A stretch of DNA of 52,479 nucleotides from assembly GCA_004560305.1 (NCBI GenBank), contig SFVI01000019.1:1-52479 (forward strand), written 5' to 3'. A program made the translations under genes and the position numbers. Shown in pieces: positions 7,796-15,743 of this stretch. This stretch comes from a bacterium. GTDB taxonomy: Bacteria > Bacillota > Clostridia > Oscillospirales > Oscillospiraceae. Positions within the stretch are counted from its first letter, which is position 1. The number at the start of each line of letters is the position of its first letter. Below the pieces are notes generated by a model. The model made no database searches. It was not told the origin of the DNA and saw only the letters and a program-made list of their open reading frames with translations.

Positions 7796-8449
7796 TCAAT
7801 CCATGGCAAAGGTGTCGATGGCGGTTTTCAAGATGCCGTCAGCCACAGCGGTGTCTCCCTCCAGGGCAGTGGCGTTGTAGACCACGATGTCGCCGCCGGG
7901 CAGGTCCTCGGCGTAGTAGCTGCACACCACGGTGCCCTCGGCCTCAAAGCTGTCATAGCTGAAGCTGATGAAGTAGATCTGCCGGCCTTCCACACCGGCA
8001 TCCGCAGGCTCACCGGGCTGGGACTTGATTGCGTCTCCCAGCTCCTCCTGGGCGGCGGCAGACATCTCCTTCAGATAGTCCACAGCGCTGCTGCCGGAAA
8101 TCAGGGACACGGAGCAGAAGGGCAGCTCCACATCGCCGGTGGGATAGATCATGGCGTTATCTGCCGGGTTTGCCACAGCGATATAATTGGGGTCATATTC
8201 AAAGCGGAAGCCCTTGCTGGCGCTGACGAACAGCCCTTCCACCTTTTCCGGCTGGGCGGAAGGCTGGGCGGCGGGCTCCTCCGCAGGCGCTGCCGTCTGG
8301 GCGGCAGGGGCCTCCGTGGCCGCCGGGGCGGCGGGCGCTTCGGTGGGGGCAGGGGCCTCCTCCTTGCCGCAGGCGGCCAGGGACAGCAGCATGACCGCCG
8401 CAAGCAGCAGCACCAGGGCCGTTACAATATACTTTACAGTCTTATTCAT
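7796..8449 (-). CDS. Secreted lipoprotein of unknown function
   Basis: 217 residues. A signal peptide with a lipobox (LSLAAC, Cys at residue 27) predicts a lipid-anchored surface protein. Residues 30-68 are a low-complexity linker of Ala, Pro, Glu and Thr, then a compact domain starts at VEGLFVSASKGFRFEYDPNY and runs to the end. I do not recognise that domain; its length and pattern recall small PsbP/DUF-type domains. It has a strong promoter at 8485-8513 and a strong terminator, so it is a single-gene unit. It is divergent from the BlaI/M56 pair and shares a 240-base regulatory gap with it, so it is a possible target of that regulator. Confidence 0.8.
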   Translation of the reverse strand: MNKTVKYIVTALVLLLAAVMLLSLAACGKEEAPAPTEAPAAPAATEAPAAQTAAPAEEPAAQPSAQPEKVEGLFVSASKGFRFEYDPNYIAVANPADNAMIYPTGDVELPFCSVSLISGSSAVDYLKEMSAAAQEELGDAIKSQPGEPADAGVEGRQIYFISFSYDSFEAEGTVVCSYYAEDLPGGDIVVYNATALEGDTAVADGILKTAIDTFAMD

Positions 8450-8484
8450 ATAAAAAACCTCTTTATCGTTAAGTTGTCGATTTC

Positions 8485-8513
8485 ATAATAAACGATGGCA
8501 CAAAATTTGTCAA
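8485..8513 (-). promoter_or_regulatory. Predicted strong promoter of the lipoprotein gene, with overlapping dyad
   Basis: On the minus strand TTGACA (8508-8513), 17 bases, TATTAT (8485-8490): a near-perfect vegetative promoter. A small palindrome ACAAAATTTGT at 8500-8510 overlaps the -35 box and could be an operator. Whether BlaI binds it is not known. Confidence 0.75.
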
Positions 8514-8574
8514 ACCAACGTCATGAACAATGTGAAAACAATTATTAAGAAGCCTTAAATTTACGAAACAGCGG

Positions 8575-8604
8575 TTGACACCTGTAGACCCTATGTGCTA
8601 TTTT
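8575..8604 (+). promoter_or_regulatory. Predicted blaI-type promoter with a BlaI-like operator
   Basis: TTGACA at 8575-8580, 18 bases, TATTTT at 8599-8604. The dyad GACACCTGTA at 8577-8586 closely follows the known BlaI/MecI half-site pattern (ACA, two or three bases, TGT) and overlaps the -35 box, as expected for autorepression. A second looser dyad (GACACGCGTAGTC) lies at 8615-8627. Confidence 0.5.
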
Positions 8605-8690
8605 ATACGCAGATGACACGCGTAGTCTGCCGGAGCGGGATGCGCGCCCCGCCCCGGAAAGGGAATAATAAGAAGAAAGGCTGGCCAACC

Positions 8691-9071
8691 ATGGAAAAAC
8701 TTGCAGAAAAAATCAGTGACGCCGAGCTGGAGGTCATGCGGGTGCTGTGGGAGGCGGATGCGCCGCTGCCCATCAGTGAGATCCGCCTGGCGCTGCAGCA
8801 GCGCAAGGGCTGGGAGCCCACCACCACCAAGACCCTGGTGCAGCGGCTGTGCAGCAAGCAGGCCCTGGCCCAGGAAAAGCGGAACGTGTTCTATTACCGC
8901 CCCCTGATCAGCCAGGAGGAGTATCAGGCCTGGGCCACCAACGACCTGATCCGCCGGCTGTACCGGGGCAGCGCCCGGAACCTGGTGGCGGCCCTGGTGC
9001 ATTCGGACAAGCTCAGCAATGACGATATGCAGGAGCTGAGAGACTTTTTCAAAGTGGAGGATGAGTCATGA
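8691..9071 (+). CDS. blaI: BlaI/MecI/CopY family transcriptional repressor
   Basis: 126 residues from the ATG at 8691, which fits the family size; a longer in-frame reading from 8595 has no support. The N-terminal winged helix begins KISDAELEVMRVLWEADAPLPISEI, the classic BlaI opening, and continues with TTTKTLVQRLCSKQALAQEKRNVFYYRPLIS. The C-terminal helices serve dimerisation. BlaI repressors are cleaved, directly or indirectly, after an M56 membrane protease senses a signal. Here the stop overlaps the start of such a protease gene by 4 bases (ATGA), so the two form a sensor-repressor pair. No beta-lactamase gene is nearby, so the regulon is not evident. The lipoprotein gene divergent to it is the nearest candidate. 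Confidence 0.92.
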   Translation: MEKLAEKISDAELEVMRVLWEADAPLPISEIRLALQQRKGWEPTTTKTLVQRLCSKQALAQEKRNVFYYRPLISQEEYQAWATNDLIRRLYRGSARNLVAALVHSDKLSNDDMQELRDFFKVEDES

Positions 9072-12000
9072 ACCCGGTGCTGCGTCTTGTGCTTTCTCTC
9101 TCCCTGGGCGGCAGCCTGATGGCGCTGCTGGTGCTTGGGCTGAAATGGACCCTGCGGGGGAAACTGCCCAGCGCCTTTTATTACTGCGCCTGGCTTGCGG
9201 TGCTGCTGCGGCTGGTGCTGCCCCTGCCCGGCTTCATGAGCCTGGAGGGCGGCAGGGAAGAGGCCGCCCCGGCGGCATACACCAGCAGTCAGAGCAGCGG
9301 CATCCCCCGGGTAGGGGACCTGCCTCTCGCCGTGGGCCTTGGCCCGGAGGCTGCCGGGAATTCTCCCGTCAGCACTGCGGAGAATACAGCCGCAGCGGAA
9401 ACGGCTCCTGCCCAGCCGGTGCAGGAGAATGAAGCCCCTGCCCCCGCCCATCCAGACCTGAGCACCCGGCTCCTTGCCGCCTTCGGCATGGGGTGGAGCC
9501 GGGTCAAGGCCCTGGCGCACAGCGGGGACCTCTGGCTGTGGCTCTGGGCCGCCGGCGCGGCGCTGACGCTGTTGTGGTACATCGTGGGCTACCGGCGCTT
9601 TGGCCGGGCCCTGCGCCGCAGTCTCTGCCGGGCGACACCTGTGGAGCGCCGGCTGTTCCGGCAGCTGGGCGGCCCGAAGCGGCTGCAGCTCTGCCGCAGT
9701 GCCGCCGTGGGCACCCCCATGCTGCTGGGGCTGTGGCGGCCGGTGCTGGTGCTGCCGGAGCGGGCGTATTCCGAGGAGATGCTGAAGAACATCTTCCGCC
9801 ATGAGCTGACCCATTACCGCCGGGGCGACCTGGTGTTCAAGTGGTTCGCGGTGCTGGTGTCGGCGGTGCACTGGTTCAATCCTGTGGTACATATCGCCCG
9901 GCGGGAGCTGGATCGGGCCTGCGAAATGAGCTGTGACGAACGGCTGCTGCGGCAGATGGACGCCGCCGGGAAACGGAGCTATGGGGAGACCCTGCTCTCT
10001 ATGGCGGCAGACGCTCTGCCCCGGCCCCTGGTGGCCACCTCCTTCGCCACAGAGAAACGGAATCTGAAAGAAAGGTTGGAACAGATCATGACATACAGAA
10101 AAATGAGCCGGGCCACCCTGGCGCTGCTGCTGGCGGCGGCATTGCTGCTGGGCGGCTGTGCCGCGGCGGTGGGGCCCCAGACCTCGCCGGAGCCGGCGGA
10201 AAGCCCGGTAGAAACGGCAGCGCCGGCGCAGGAATCCCCGGTGTCCACGCCGGAAGTCAAAAACGTCACCGTGGCCAATGTGGATGAACTGCTGTCGGCC
10301 ATCGGCTCCCATACCAATATCACCCTGCTGGCAGGGGAATACAACCTGGCCCAGGCCGGCGACTACGGCCAGCCCACCGACGGAAAGCCCTATGCCTGGC
10401 AGGAGGTTTTCAGCACCGGGGAGGAAGCCGCCTTTGAGCTGGTCATCAGCGGCGTGGACTGCCTGACCCTGCTGGCGGAAGGGGAGGTCACCCTCTCTGC
10501 CGTGCCCCGCTATGCCAACGTGCTGGTGCTGGACAACTGCGAGGACATCTGCCTGGCGGGCCTGACCATCGGCCACACCGAGGAGCCGGGGCAGTGCGTC
10601 GGCGGCGTGGTGAAGCTGAGCGGCGTGGACAAGGCCATCATCAGCCAGTGCAAGCTCTTCGGCTGCGGCACCGTGGGTGTGGATGCCGCTTCCTGCACCG
10701 CCCTGCAGGTGGTGGAGAGTGAGATCTATGACTGCAGCTATTCCGCCGCCCAGCTCTCCTCCTGTCAGAACGTGCTGTTCAATAACTGCCAGATCTATGA
10801 CAACACCGGCTATTGCGAGCTGTTCAAGCTCAACACCAGCGACGCCTGCGCCATCATCAACAGCCGGATCACCGGCAACCGCAGCCCCATGCTGCTGAGC
10901 AACAGCTACAGCACCGATGTGTACTTCGCCGGCAATGAGGTCAGCGGCAACGACTTTGGCGCTCAAGGGATGTTCTGTCTTGAGGGCAATGCCGTCACCA
11001 TGGAGGGCTGCCTGTTCACCGACAACCAGGGCCCCTGGTATGCCGAACCCCTGTACACCGGCGCCGTGACCGTCCCCGCCGTGGACGCCGCCGGGAACGA
11101 GCTGCAGGACAGTGACTTTGCGGCCATGACCCTGCAAAGCGTGGAGCACTGGGAGGCCAGCATCCCGGAGACCGTTTCGGTCAGCAAGGGTGCCGACGGC
11201 ATGGTTCACGTTTCCACCGTGGACGAATTTCTGGCGGCCATTGCCTCGGATACGGAGATTTATCTGGAGGATGGGGTCTTTGACCTGAGCACCGCCAGCA
11301 ATTACGGCGGCTTCGGCGGGGACAACTATGTCTGGTATGACACCTATGTGGATGGGCCCCAGCTGGTGATCAGCGGCGTGAAGAACCTCAGCATCACCGG
11401 CGGCGGGGCGGACAAGGCCAGCATTCAGGCCGTCCCCCGTTACGCGGAGGTGCTGGCCTTTGAAAACTGTGAGAACATCACCCTGAAGGATTTCACCGCT
11501 GGCCACACCCAGGCCCCCGGCAGCTGCACCGGCGGCGTGGTGTACTTCGCCAATTCTTCTGACCTGAGCGTGGAGGGCTGCTCCCTCTACGGCTGCGGCG
11601 TCTGGGGCATCACCCTCAGCGGCTGCGAGAACATGACGGTGAAGAACACCGAGATCTACGATTGCAGCTACGGCGATCTGAACTTTGCCTCCAGCAAGAA
11701 CATCCGCCTGGAGAACTGCAATTTCCATGACAACGGCCTGGAGCGGGTCATCTCCGACTGCCAGAACGTGACTTTGGATGGTGTAGCTATCAGCAGCTTT
11801 TCTCAGCCCGACCCGGAGACGCTGAACGCCCAGGCCATTGATCTGAACCCCTGGGAGCTGCCGGAGCCCAGGTTCTACATCAACTACTATTATAATCCGG
11901 TATCAGCGCTGACCCTGCCCATGAACACGCCCATTGAGCTGAACGGCCGCTTCTGGGGCGGCGATGCCGACCCGGAGGCTGACCTGGATGTGAAATGGAG

Positions 12001-12463
12001 CCTCAGCGGCAGCGGCAGTTCTGCCGTGAAGCTGACGGAACGCAAGCACGGCAAGTGCACGCTGGAAAATATCAGCGGCAAGAGCGGGGAAGTGACCCTG
12101 ACGGCAGAATGCCAGGGCCAGAAGGCCCAGATCACCGTGCATCTGACGGAGAGCACCGGCGCTGCAGCGCCTCTGCGTATCTGCTTCTATGAGAAGGAGC
12201 TGACGGAGTTTACCGTCCGAAAGGGAGACGCCCCCATTGAGCTGAACGCGCAAATTGAATTGAATGCCCAGACTGACAAGACGCAAATCCCGGACGGCAG
12301 CAGCTTCACCTGGACTTCCGGCGACCCGGACTGCCTGGAAGTCATTCCCAACGGAAGCAGCTGCACCGTGAAGATTCTGAAAGCCAAGCCCGAGGGCGTC
12401 ACCCTCACCTGCAAAGCCGGCGGCTATGAGGCCCAGATAACAGCATACATTATCGAGGAATAA
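9068..12463 (+). CDS. BlaR1-like M56 metalloprotease fused to a duplicated parallel beta-helix and Ig-like domains
   Basis: 1131 residues. The first 360 or so form the M56 module: hydrophobic segments near residues 5-30 and 33-55, a third near 155-175, the zinc site HELTH at 245-249, the ELDRACEMSCDERLL motif after it, and a fourth hydrophobic segment ending in LLLGGC at about 347-364. In BlaR1 the last segment leads to a penicillin-binding sensor. Here it leads to two homologous blocks (about 400-610 and 712-910), each with a VDELLSAI-like start, a GHTxxPGxCxGGVV motif and short NCxI/xYD repeats typical of right-handed beta-helices. Two Ig-like beta domains follow (about 940-1131). Translation is coupled to blaI by a 4-base overlap. 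The protease role is firm by family; the sensed ligand is unknown, perhaps a polysaccharide. Confidence 0.88.
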   Translation: MNPVLRLVLSLSLGGSLMALLVLGLKWTLRGKLPSAFYYCAWLAVLLRLVLPLPGFMSLEGGREEAAPAAYTSSQSSGIPRVGDLPLAVGLGPEAAGNSPVSTAENTAAAETAPAQPVQENEAPAPAHPDLSTRLLAAFGMGWSRVKALAHSGDLWLWLWAAGAALTLLWYIVGYRRFGRALRRSLCRATPVERRLFRQLGGPKRLQLCRSAAVGTPMLLGLWRPVLVLPERAYSEEMLKNIFRHELTHYRRGDLVFKWFAVLVSAVHWFNPVVHIARRELDRACEMSCDERLLRQMDAAGKRSYGETLLSMAADALPRPLVATSFATEKRNLKERLEQIMTYRKMSRATLALLLAAALLLGGCAAAVGPQTSPEPAESPVETAAPAQESPVSTPEVKNVTVANVDELLSAIGSHTNITLLAGEYNLAQAGDYGQPTDGKPYAWQEVFSTGEEAAFELVISGVDCLTLLAEGEVTLSAVPRYANVLVLDNCEDICLAGLTIGHTEEPGQCVGGVVKLSGVDKAIISQCKLFGCGTVGVDAASCTALQVVESEIYDCSYSAAQLSSCQNVLFNNCQIYDNTGYCELFKLNTSDACAIINSRITGNRSPMLLSNSYSTDVYFAGNEVSGNDFGAQGMFCLEGNAVTMEGCLFTDNQGPWYAEPLYTGAVTVPAVDAAGNELQDSDFAAMTLQSVEHWEASIPETVSVSKGADGMVHVSTVDEFLAAIASDTEIYLEDGVFDLSTASNYGGFGGDNYVWYDTYVDGPQLVISGVKNLSITGGGADKASIQAVPRYAEVLAFENCENITLKDFTAGHTQAPGSCTGGVVYFANSSDLSVEGCSLYGCGVWGITLSGCENMTVKNTEIYDCSYGDLNFASSKNIRLENCNFHDNGLERVISDCQNVTLDGVAISSFSQPDPETLNAQAIDLNPWELPEPRFYINYYYNPVSALTLPMNTPIELNGRFWGGDADPEADLDVKWSLSGSGSSAVKLTERKHGKCTLENISGKSGEVTLTAECQGQKAQITVHLTESTGAAAPLRICFYEKELTEFTVRKGDAPIELNAQIELNAQTDKTQIPDGSSFTWTSGDPDCLEVIPNGSSCTVKILKAKPEGVTLTCKAGGYEAQITAYIIEE

Positions 12464-12482
12464 AGATAAAAACAGAATAAGC

Positions 12483-12523
12483 AAAAGGAATATCCCCCGG
12501 CAGCGCCGGGGGATATTCCTTTT
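12483..12523. terminator. Strong bidirectional-looking terminator after the M56 gene
   Basis: A perfect 19-base stem (12483-12501 with 12505-12523) around a 3-base loop, ending in TTTT on the plus strand and bounded by AAAA at its left side, so it can work on both strands. It lies 20 bases after the M56 stop codon. Confidence 0.85.
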
Positions 12524-12614
12524 GAGACTGTCAAAAAGGCCGTTTTAGATGTAGCACCATTGGGTTCTGCTGGTAAAAGTCTGAGAGCTTCGTCACACTC
12601 CCGCACTCCATCAG

Positions 12615-12692
12615 AACCGTAGGGGCGAGCATCGCTCGTCCGCAAAAAACAGCCGGTTCCAACAGGCGGACGGCCAATGGCCGCCCCTACGG
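12615..12692. repeat. Pair of REP-like palindromes in head-to-head arrangement
   Basis: Two copies of a GTAGGGGCG...CGTCCGC palindrome face each other: 12615-12643 (inner stem GAGC/GCTC) and 12666-12692 in inverse orientation (inner stem GGCC/GGCC), separated by about 22 bases. Together they form a 78-base element with matching outer arms. Related copies lie at 21474, 21646, 22632, 32352 and 40309. This is a typical layout for elements mobilised by RAYT transposases. Confidence 0.75.
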
Positions 12693-12732
12693 GTGCAAGC
12701 TTGCGGCTTCCGTCAAAAACGCAGGCTTTCCA

Positions 12733-12775
12733 CCTCATCCGCTTCGCTCAGTACCTTCCCCGCCAGGAGAAGGCT
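12733..12775. repeat. Copy of a second dispersed repeat family
   Basis: CCTCATCCGC, then GTACCTTCCCC, then AGAAGGCT. The same blocks, with different loop sequences, occur inverted at 40218-40268. It lies in the roughly 360-base gene-free stretch between the M56 gene and the small membrane protein gene, which otherwise holds only the terminator and the REP pair. Confidence 0.55.
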
Positions 12776-12826
12776 TGAAAAAACTTTCTCACCCCACTTC
12801 TTCACTCTTCCCTTTTCCTTCTCCCC

Positions 12827-13204
12827 TCAGATCACCCCTCCGACCCACAGGGCCAGAATGGCTGCCGCCGCGCCCAGGGCGAAGATGGACATAGCCGTGG
12901 GGAAAATGGGCCGCCCCGGCTCCCTGGGCGCTGCCGTGCCCACAAAGTCCCGGGCGGCGTTCTGAGCCTGCCGCAGCAGCTCCTGGCGGCTGAGCCCCGG
13001 AGTCTGAAAGTAATCGTCCCGCAGGATGAACATGGCCTCGGAAAACATGGGGTCCGGCGGCTCCACCACGATCACCCGGCGCATATTGCCCCGCACCACC
13101 GGCAGCGTCTCCCGCCGGGAGAGCCGTTCCCGCCGCCGGGCGCTGAGGGAAAAGCGCAGGGCCGCCAGCAGATCCCGCACCCGGTGCCTGAGCCGGTAAA
13201 TCAT
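12827..13204 (-). CDS. Small hypothetical protein with C-terminal membrane anchor, coupled to spoIIE
   Basis: 125 residues. The N-terminal 40 are strongly basic (many Arg), the middle is soluble and includes VIVVEPPDPMFSEAMFILRD, and residues 105-125 are one hydrophobic segment, so it is probably a tail-anchored protein. I do not recognise a family. The ATG start overlaps the spoIIE stop by 4 bases, so translation is coupled and the product may be made during early sporulation with SpoIIE. No terminator of note follows the gene; the next gene downstream is over 360 bases away on the other strand. Confidence 0.7.
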   Translation of the reverse strand: MIYRLRHRVRDLLAALRFSLSARRRERLSRRETLPVVRGNMRRVIVVEPPDPMFSEAMFILRDDYFQTPGLSRQELLRQAQNAARDFVGTAAPREPGRPIFPTAMSIFALGAAAAILALWVGGVI

Positions 13205-15531
13205 AGCCGTTCCTCCACCCGGACGGTAATCACCGTCATATCGTCGTTGACGCCGTACAGCTTTTCCGACTCCTTCAGGGTGGCCCGGGCCAGGGCCTTC
13301 ATGTCCTCAAAGCCCCGCAGCAGCAGAGTCTTCAGCCACTCGTCCTCACTGCCGGCAATCACCCCGTCGGTGGCGATGATGGCTGTGGAGCCGGGCCGCA
13401 GCCGCATGCGCACGATGTCCGGGGCAATGCCGTCCCCCATAGTAAGCCCTGCGGCCAGGGTCTCGCCCTTGATGCGCTTGATGTTCCGCCCGCTTTTCAC
13501 ATAGGAGGGGGCCGCTCCGTATTTGTAGAAGCAGGTCTCGCCGGAGAACAGGTCCACGCACATCAGGTCCACCGTGGCATAGCCCCAGCTGTCCCCGCCC
13601 CGCAGCAGCAGCACGGAGTTAAGAATTTTCATGGCCACCGCCGGGTCCACCCCGGAGCGGAGGAACTTTTCCAGGATAGCCACCACCTGGGCGCTGTCCC
13701 GGGCCGCGTCGTCTCCGCAGCCCATGCCGTCGGCCAGGATCACGCAGAGCACGCCGCCGTCGGTCTTGAAATAGGTGCCCTTGTCCCCGCTGACCCGTTC
13801 GCCCCGCTTTTTCAGTGCCGCGATGCCCACCGACACCGCCAGGGGCTCCGCCTCCAGCAGCAGCAGGCGGGAGCTGTCCTCGCCCAGCTCTCCCTGCTGG
13901 CACAGCCGCACCCCCACCACCTGGGACAGCCGCTCTAAGTAGTCCTCCTCGTGGGTCAGGGGGGCGAGCCGGGCACACTCAATGCTGATGCGCAGCCGCC
14001 CGCTGCCGTCCCGGTACACCGCCGTGTCCGCGTCCATATCCAGGCTCCGCAGATAGCGCAGCAGCCGCCGCTCCATCAGCGGCTCCGCCCCGCCGGTGCC
14101 GCCCAGCTCTTTGGCCACTGTGGAGAGAATGTCCGCAATGTCCATGTACTGCCCCCAGGCCACGCTCCGGTTCTCCGCCAGGTAGGCGCGCAGCTGCCGC
14201 CGGTAGGACAGGCCCCGCAGCTCCCCGTTCACCGCCGCCACGAAGGCGGGCAGGCTTTCGCATTTCTCCCGGAAAAATTCCGGCAGATCCTTCACCTCCA
14301 GACTGCCGTGCTCCACCATGGCCTTGGTGGCGTCGTTCATGGCGGTCAGGGTGTCCACATATTCCGCGTTCCAGCAGCGGTTCTTGTGCCTGCACTGGAT
14401 GCAGACCTCGTCCGCCGCCCGGTCATAGATGCGGGCGATGTTCTCGTCGTTGTAAGGCTCCTGAATGTTCCGCCGCACCGTGTCGAACAGGGTGGCGTAG
14501 GCCTCGCTGAGGTTTTTCACCCGTCCGGCCACAAAGCGGCGCAGGCCGGTCTCCCCCTTGCCCCGCTCCATGGCCTGGAGCATCAGCCCGATGCGCATCA
14601 GCAGGGAAGCGGGCAGCAGCATGAAGATCACCGACGCGCAGAAGGTTTCAAACAGGGCGCTGATGTAGATCTCCGTGTTCCAGGCGCAGACCACCGCCAG
14701 CGCCCCGGAGAGGATGAAGCTCAGCACGAACAGCACCCGCCCGTGCTTGCCGAACACCCCGGATAACAGCCCGGACAGGGCGTAGGCCATGGTGTAAAAG
14801 GGGGCACCCTGGTTGGTCACATCCATGGCCAGCCCCAGCACCGTGCCCACCGCCGCCCCGGTGAGCATCCCGCCCTTCATGGCCGAGGTCATCACCAGCA
14901 CCAGCGCCAGCACCCGCCCGATGGACACCGTGCCGAACAGCACCAGCCGGGACACCGCCATCAGCAGGCAGGCCGCCAGAATCATCACCGAAACACTGTG
15001 GCGCAGCTCCGCCGTCTCTGTGGTGCATGGCCGGCTGTCCAGGGCCTCCCGGAAGAAATAGCTGCCGCCGAAGGCCAGGGCGATCTCCAGGAACAGCTCC
15101 GCCGCCAGAGGCACCTGGCCGGAAGCGGTGGAAAAGCTGCCCAGAAAGCCGGTGAAGCCCATGACCAGTGCCGCCGCCGTGGGCATGAAATAGGGGTTTT
15201 TGTAAATTTCCAGCTCGTGGAACACAAAGGCGATGGTGTATACCAGCACCGCCGCCGCAATGTAGCGGATGCCCCATTCGATCCCGCCGCTGACCAGATA
15301 GCCCAGGGCCGCCCCGGTCAAGGCGAACACCCCGCTGACCCCTGCCCCGGCGCAGGCCACCATGGCCATGCCAAAGGGGGCGCCGCTTTCCAATACCCGG
15401 GCGCAGGCCATCACCAGCCCCAGCCCCATGTAAGCGCCGCAGCGCCCCGCCAGCAGAAACCGGCTGTCCAGCCGGGGCGCGGCGGCCCCGCCTTTCAGCA
15501 GGCTCAGCTTATTCTGTCCTCCAAATGCCAT
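13201..15531 (-). CDS. spoIIE: Stage II sporulation protein E, PP2C-type phosphatase
   Basis: 776 residues, near the usual 800-830. About ten hydrophobic segments fill residues 25-330. A cytoplasmic middle follows with the paired cysteines CIQCRHKNRCW, and the C-terminal third is a PP2C-type phosphatase with LADGMGCGDDAARDS (metal-binding Asp), GGDSWGYATVDLMCVD and the late ATDGVI and NDDMTVITVRV motifs. SpoIIE sits at the asymmetric septum and dephosphorylates SpoIIAA to activate sigma-F in the forespore. The ATG is preceded by AGGAGG. In Bacillus and many Clostridia spoIIE lies beside divIC and the S1 gene; here that cluster is about 26 kb away. A promoter with an unusually long spacer lies upstream. 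Confidence 0.95.
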   Translation of the reverse strand: MAFGGQNKLSLLKGGAAAPRLDSRFLLAGRCGAYMGLGLVMACARVLESGAPFGMAMVACAGAGVSGVFALTGAALGYLVSGGIEWGIRYIAAAVLVYTIAFVFHELEIYKNPYFMPTAAALVMGFTGFLGSFSTASGQVPLAAELFLEIALAFGGSYFFREALDSRPCTTETAELRHSVSVMILAACLLMAVSRLVLFGTVSIGRVLALVLVMTSAMKGGMLTGAAVGTVLGLAMDVTNQGAPFYTMAYALSGLLSGVFGKHGRVLFVLSFILSGALAVVCAWNTEIYISALFETFCASVIFMLLPASLLMRIGLMLQAMERGKGETGLRRFVAGRVKNLSEAYATLFDTVRRNIQEPYNDENIARIYDRAADEVCIQCRHKNRCWNAEYVDTLTAMNDATKAMVEHGSLEVKDLPEFFREKCESLPAFVAAVNGELRGLSYRRQLRAYLAENRSVAWGQYMDIADILSTVAKELGGTGGAEPLMERRLLRYLRSLDMDADTAVYRDGSGRLRISIECARLAPLTHEEDYLERLSQVVGVRLCQQGELGEDSSRLLLLEAEPLAVSVGIAALKKRGERVSGDKGTYFKTDGGVLCVILADGMGCGDDAARDSAQVVAILEKFLRSGVDPAVAMKILNSVLLLRGGDSWGYATVDLMCVDLFSGETCFYKYGAAPSYVKSGRNIKRIKGETLAAGLTMGDGIAPDIVRMRLRPGSTAIIATDGVIAGSEDEWLKTLLLRGFEDMKALARATLKESEKLYGVNDDMTVITVRVEERL

Positions 15532-15565
15532 TCTCTTGCCTCCTGAGTTTACATAAGATAAATTT

Positions 15566-15612
15566 ATTATAGTTATGTAATACCAAGAAGGCAGTCACAC
15601 CCCGCTGTTGAA
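15566..15612 (-). promoter_or_regulatory. Possible Spo0A-activated spoIIE promoter with 21-base spacer
   Basis: On the minus strand a perfect TATAAT (15566-15571) has no good -35 at 17 bases, but GTGACT (15593-15598) lies 21 bases away. A Spo0A-box-like heptamer TGTTGAA (one mismatch to TGTCGAA) is at 15606-15612. B. subtilis spoIIE is known to use a sigma-A promoter with a 21-base spacer and Spo0A sites, so the match is suggestive. Confidence 0.4.
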
Positions 15613-15681
15613 TCAGTATTTATAAGCGGGAAAAATAATCGGAAAACACGCAGGCGGTATGGAATTCCAAATATGTTGTCC

Positions 15682-15710
15682 TTGTAATAAAAAGTTTTGC
15701 GTGGTAAAAT
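15682..15710 (+). promoter_or_regulatory. Predicted promoter of the ahcY gene run
   Basis: TTGTAA (15682-15687), 17 bases, TAAAAT (15705-15710), ending 33 bases before the ahcY start. It could drive the whole seven-gene run to 21.8 kb, as no later terminator is seen before 21863. Confidence 0.6.
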
Positions 15711-15743
15711 ACTTTGTCTAGAAATTGAAAGGGAGAAGCAGCT

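Noticed and set aside
8924..11728. A 934-codon minus-strand frame opposite the M56 gene
   Set aside because: Low-complexity His/Gly-rich translation with no motif; the plus strand shows HELTH and beta-helix repeats.
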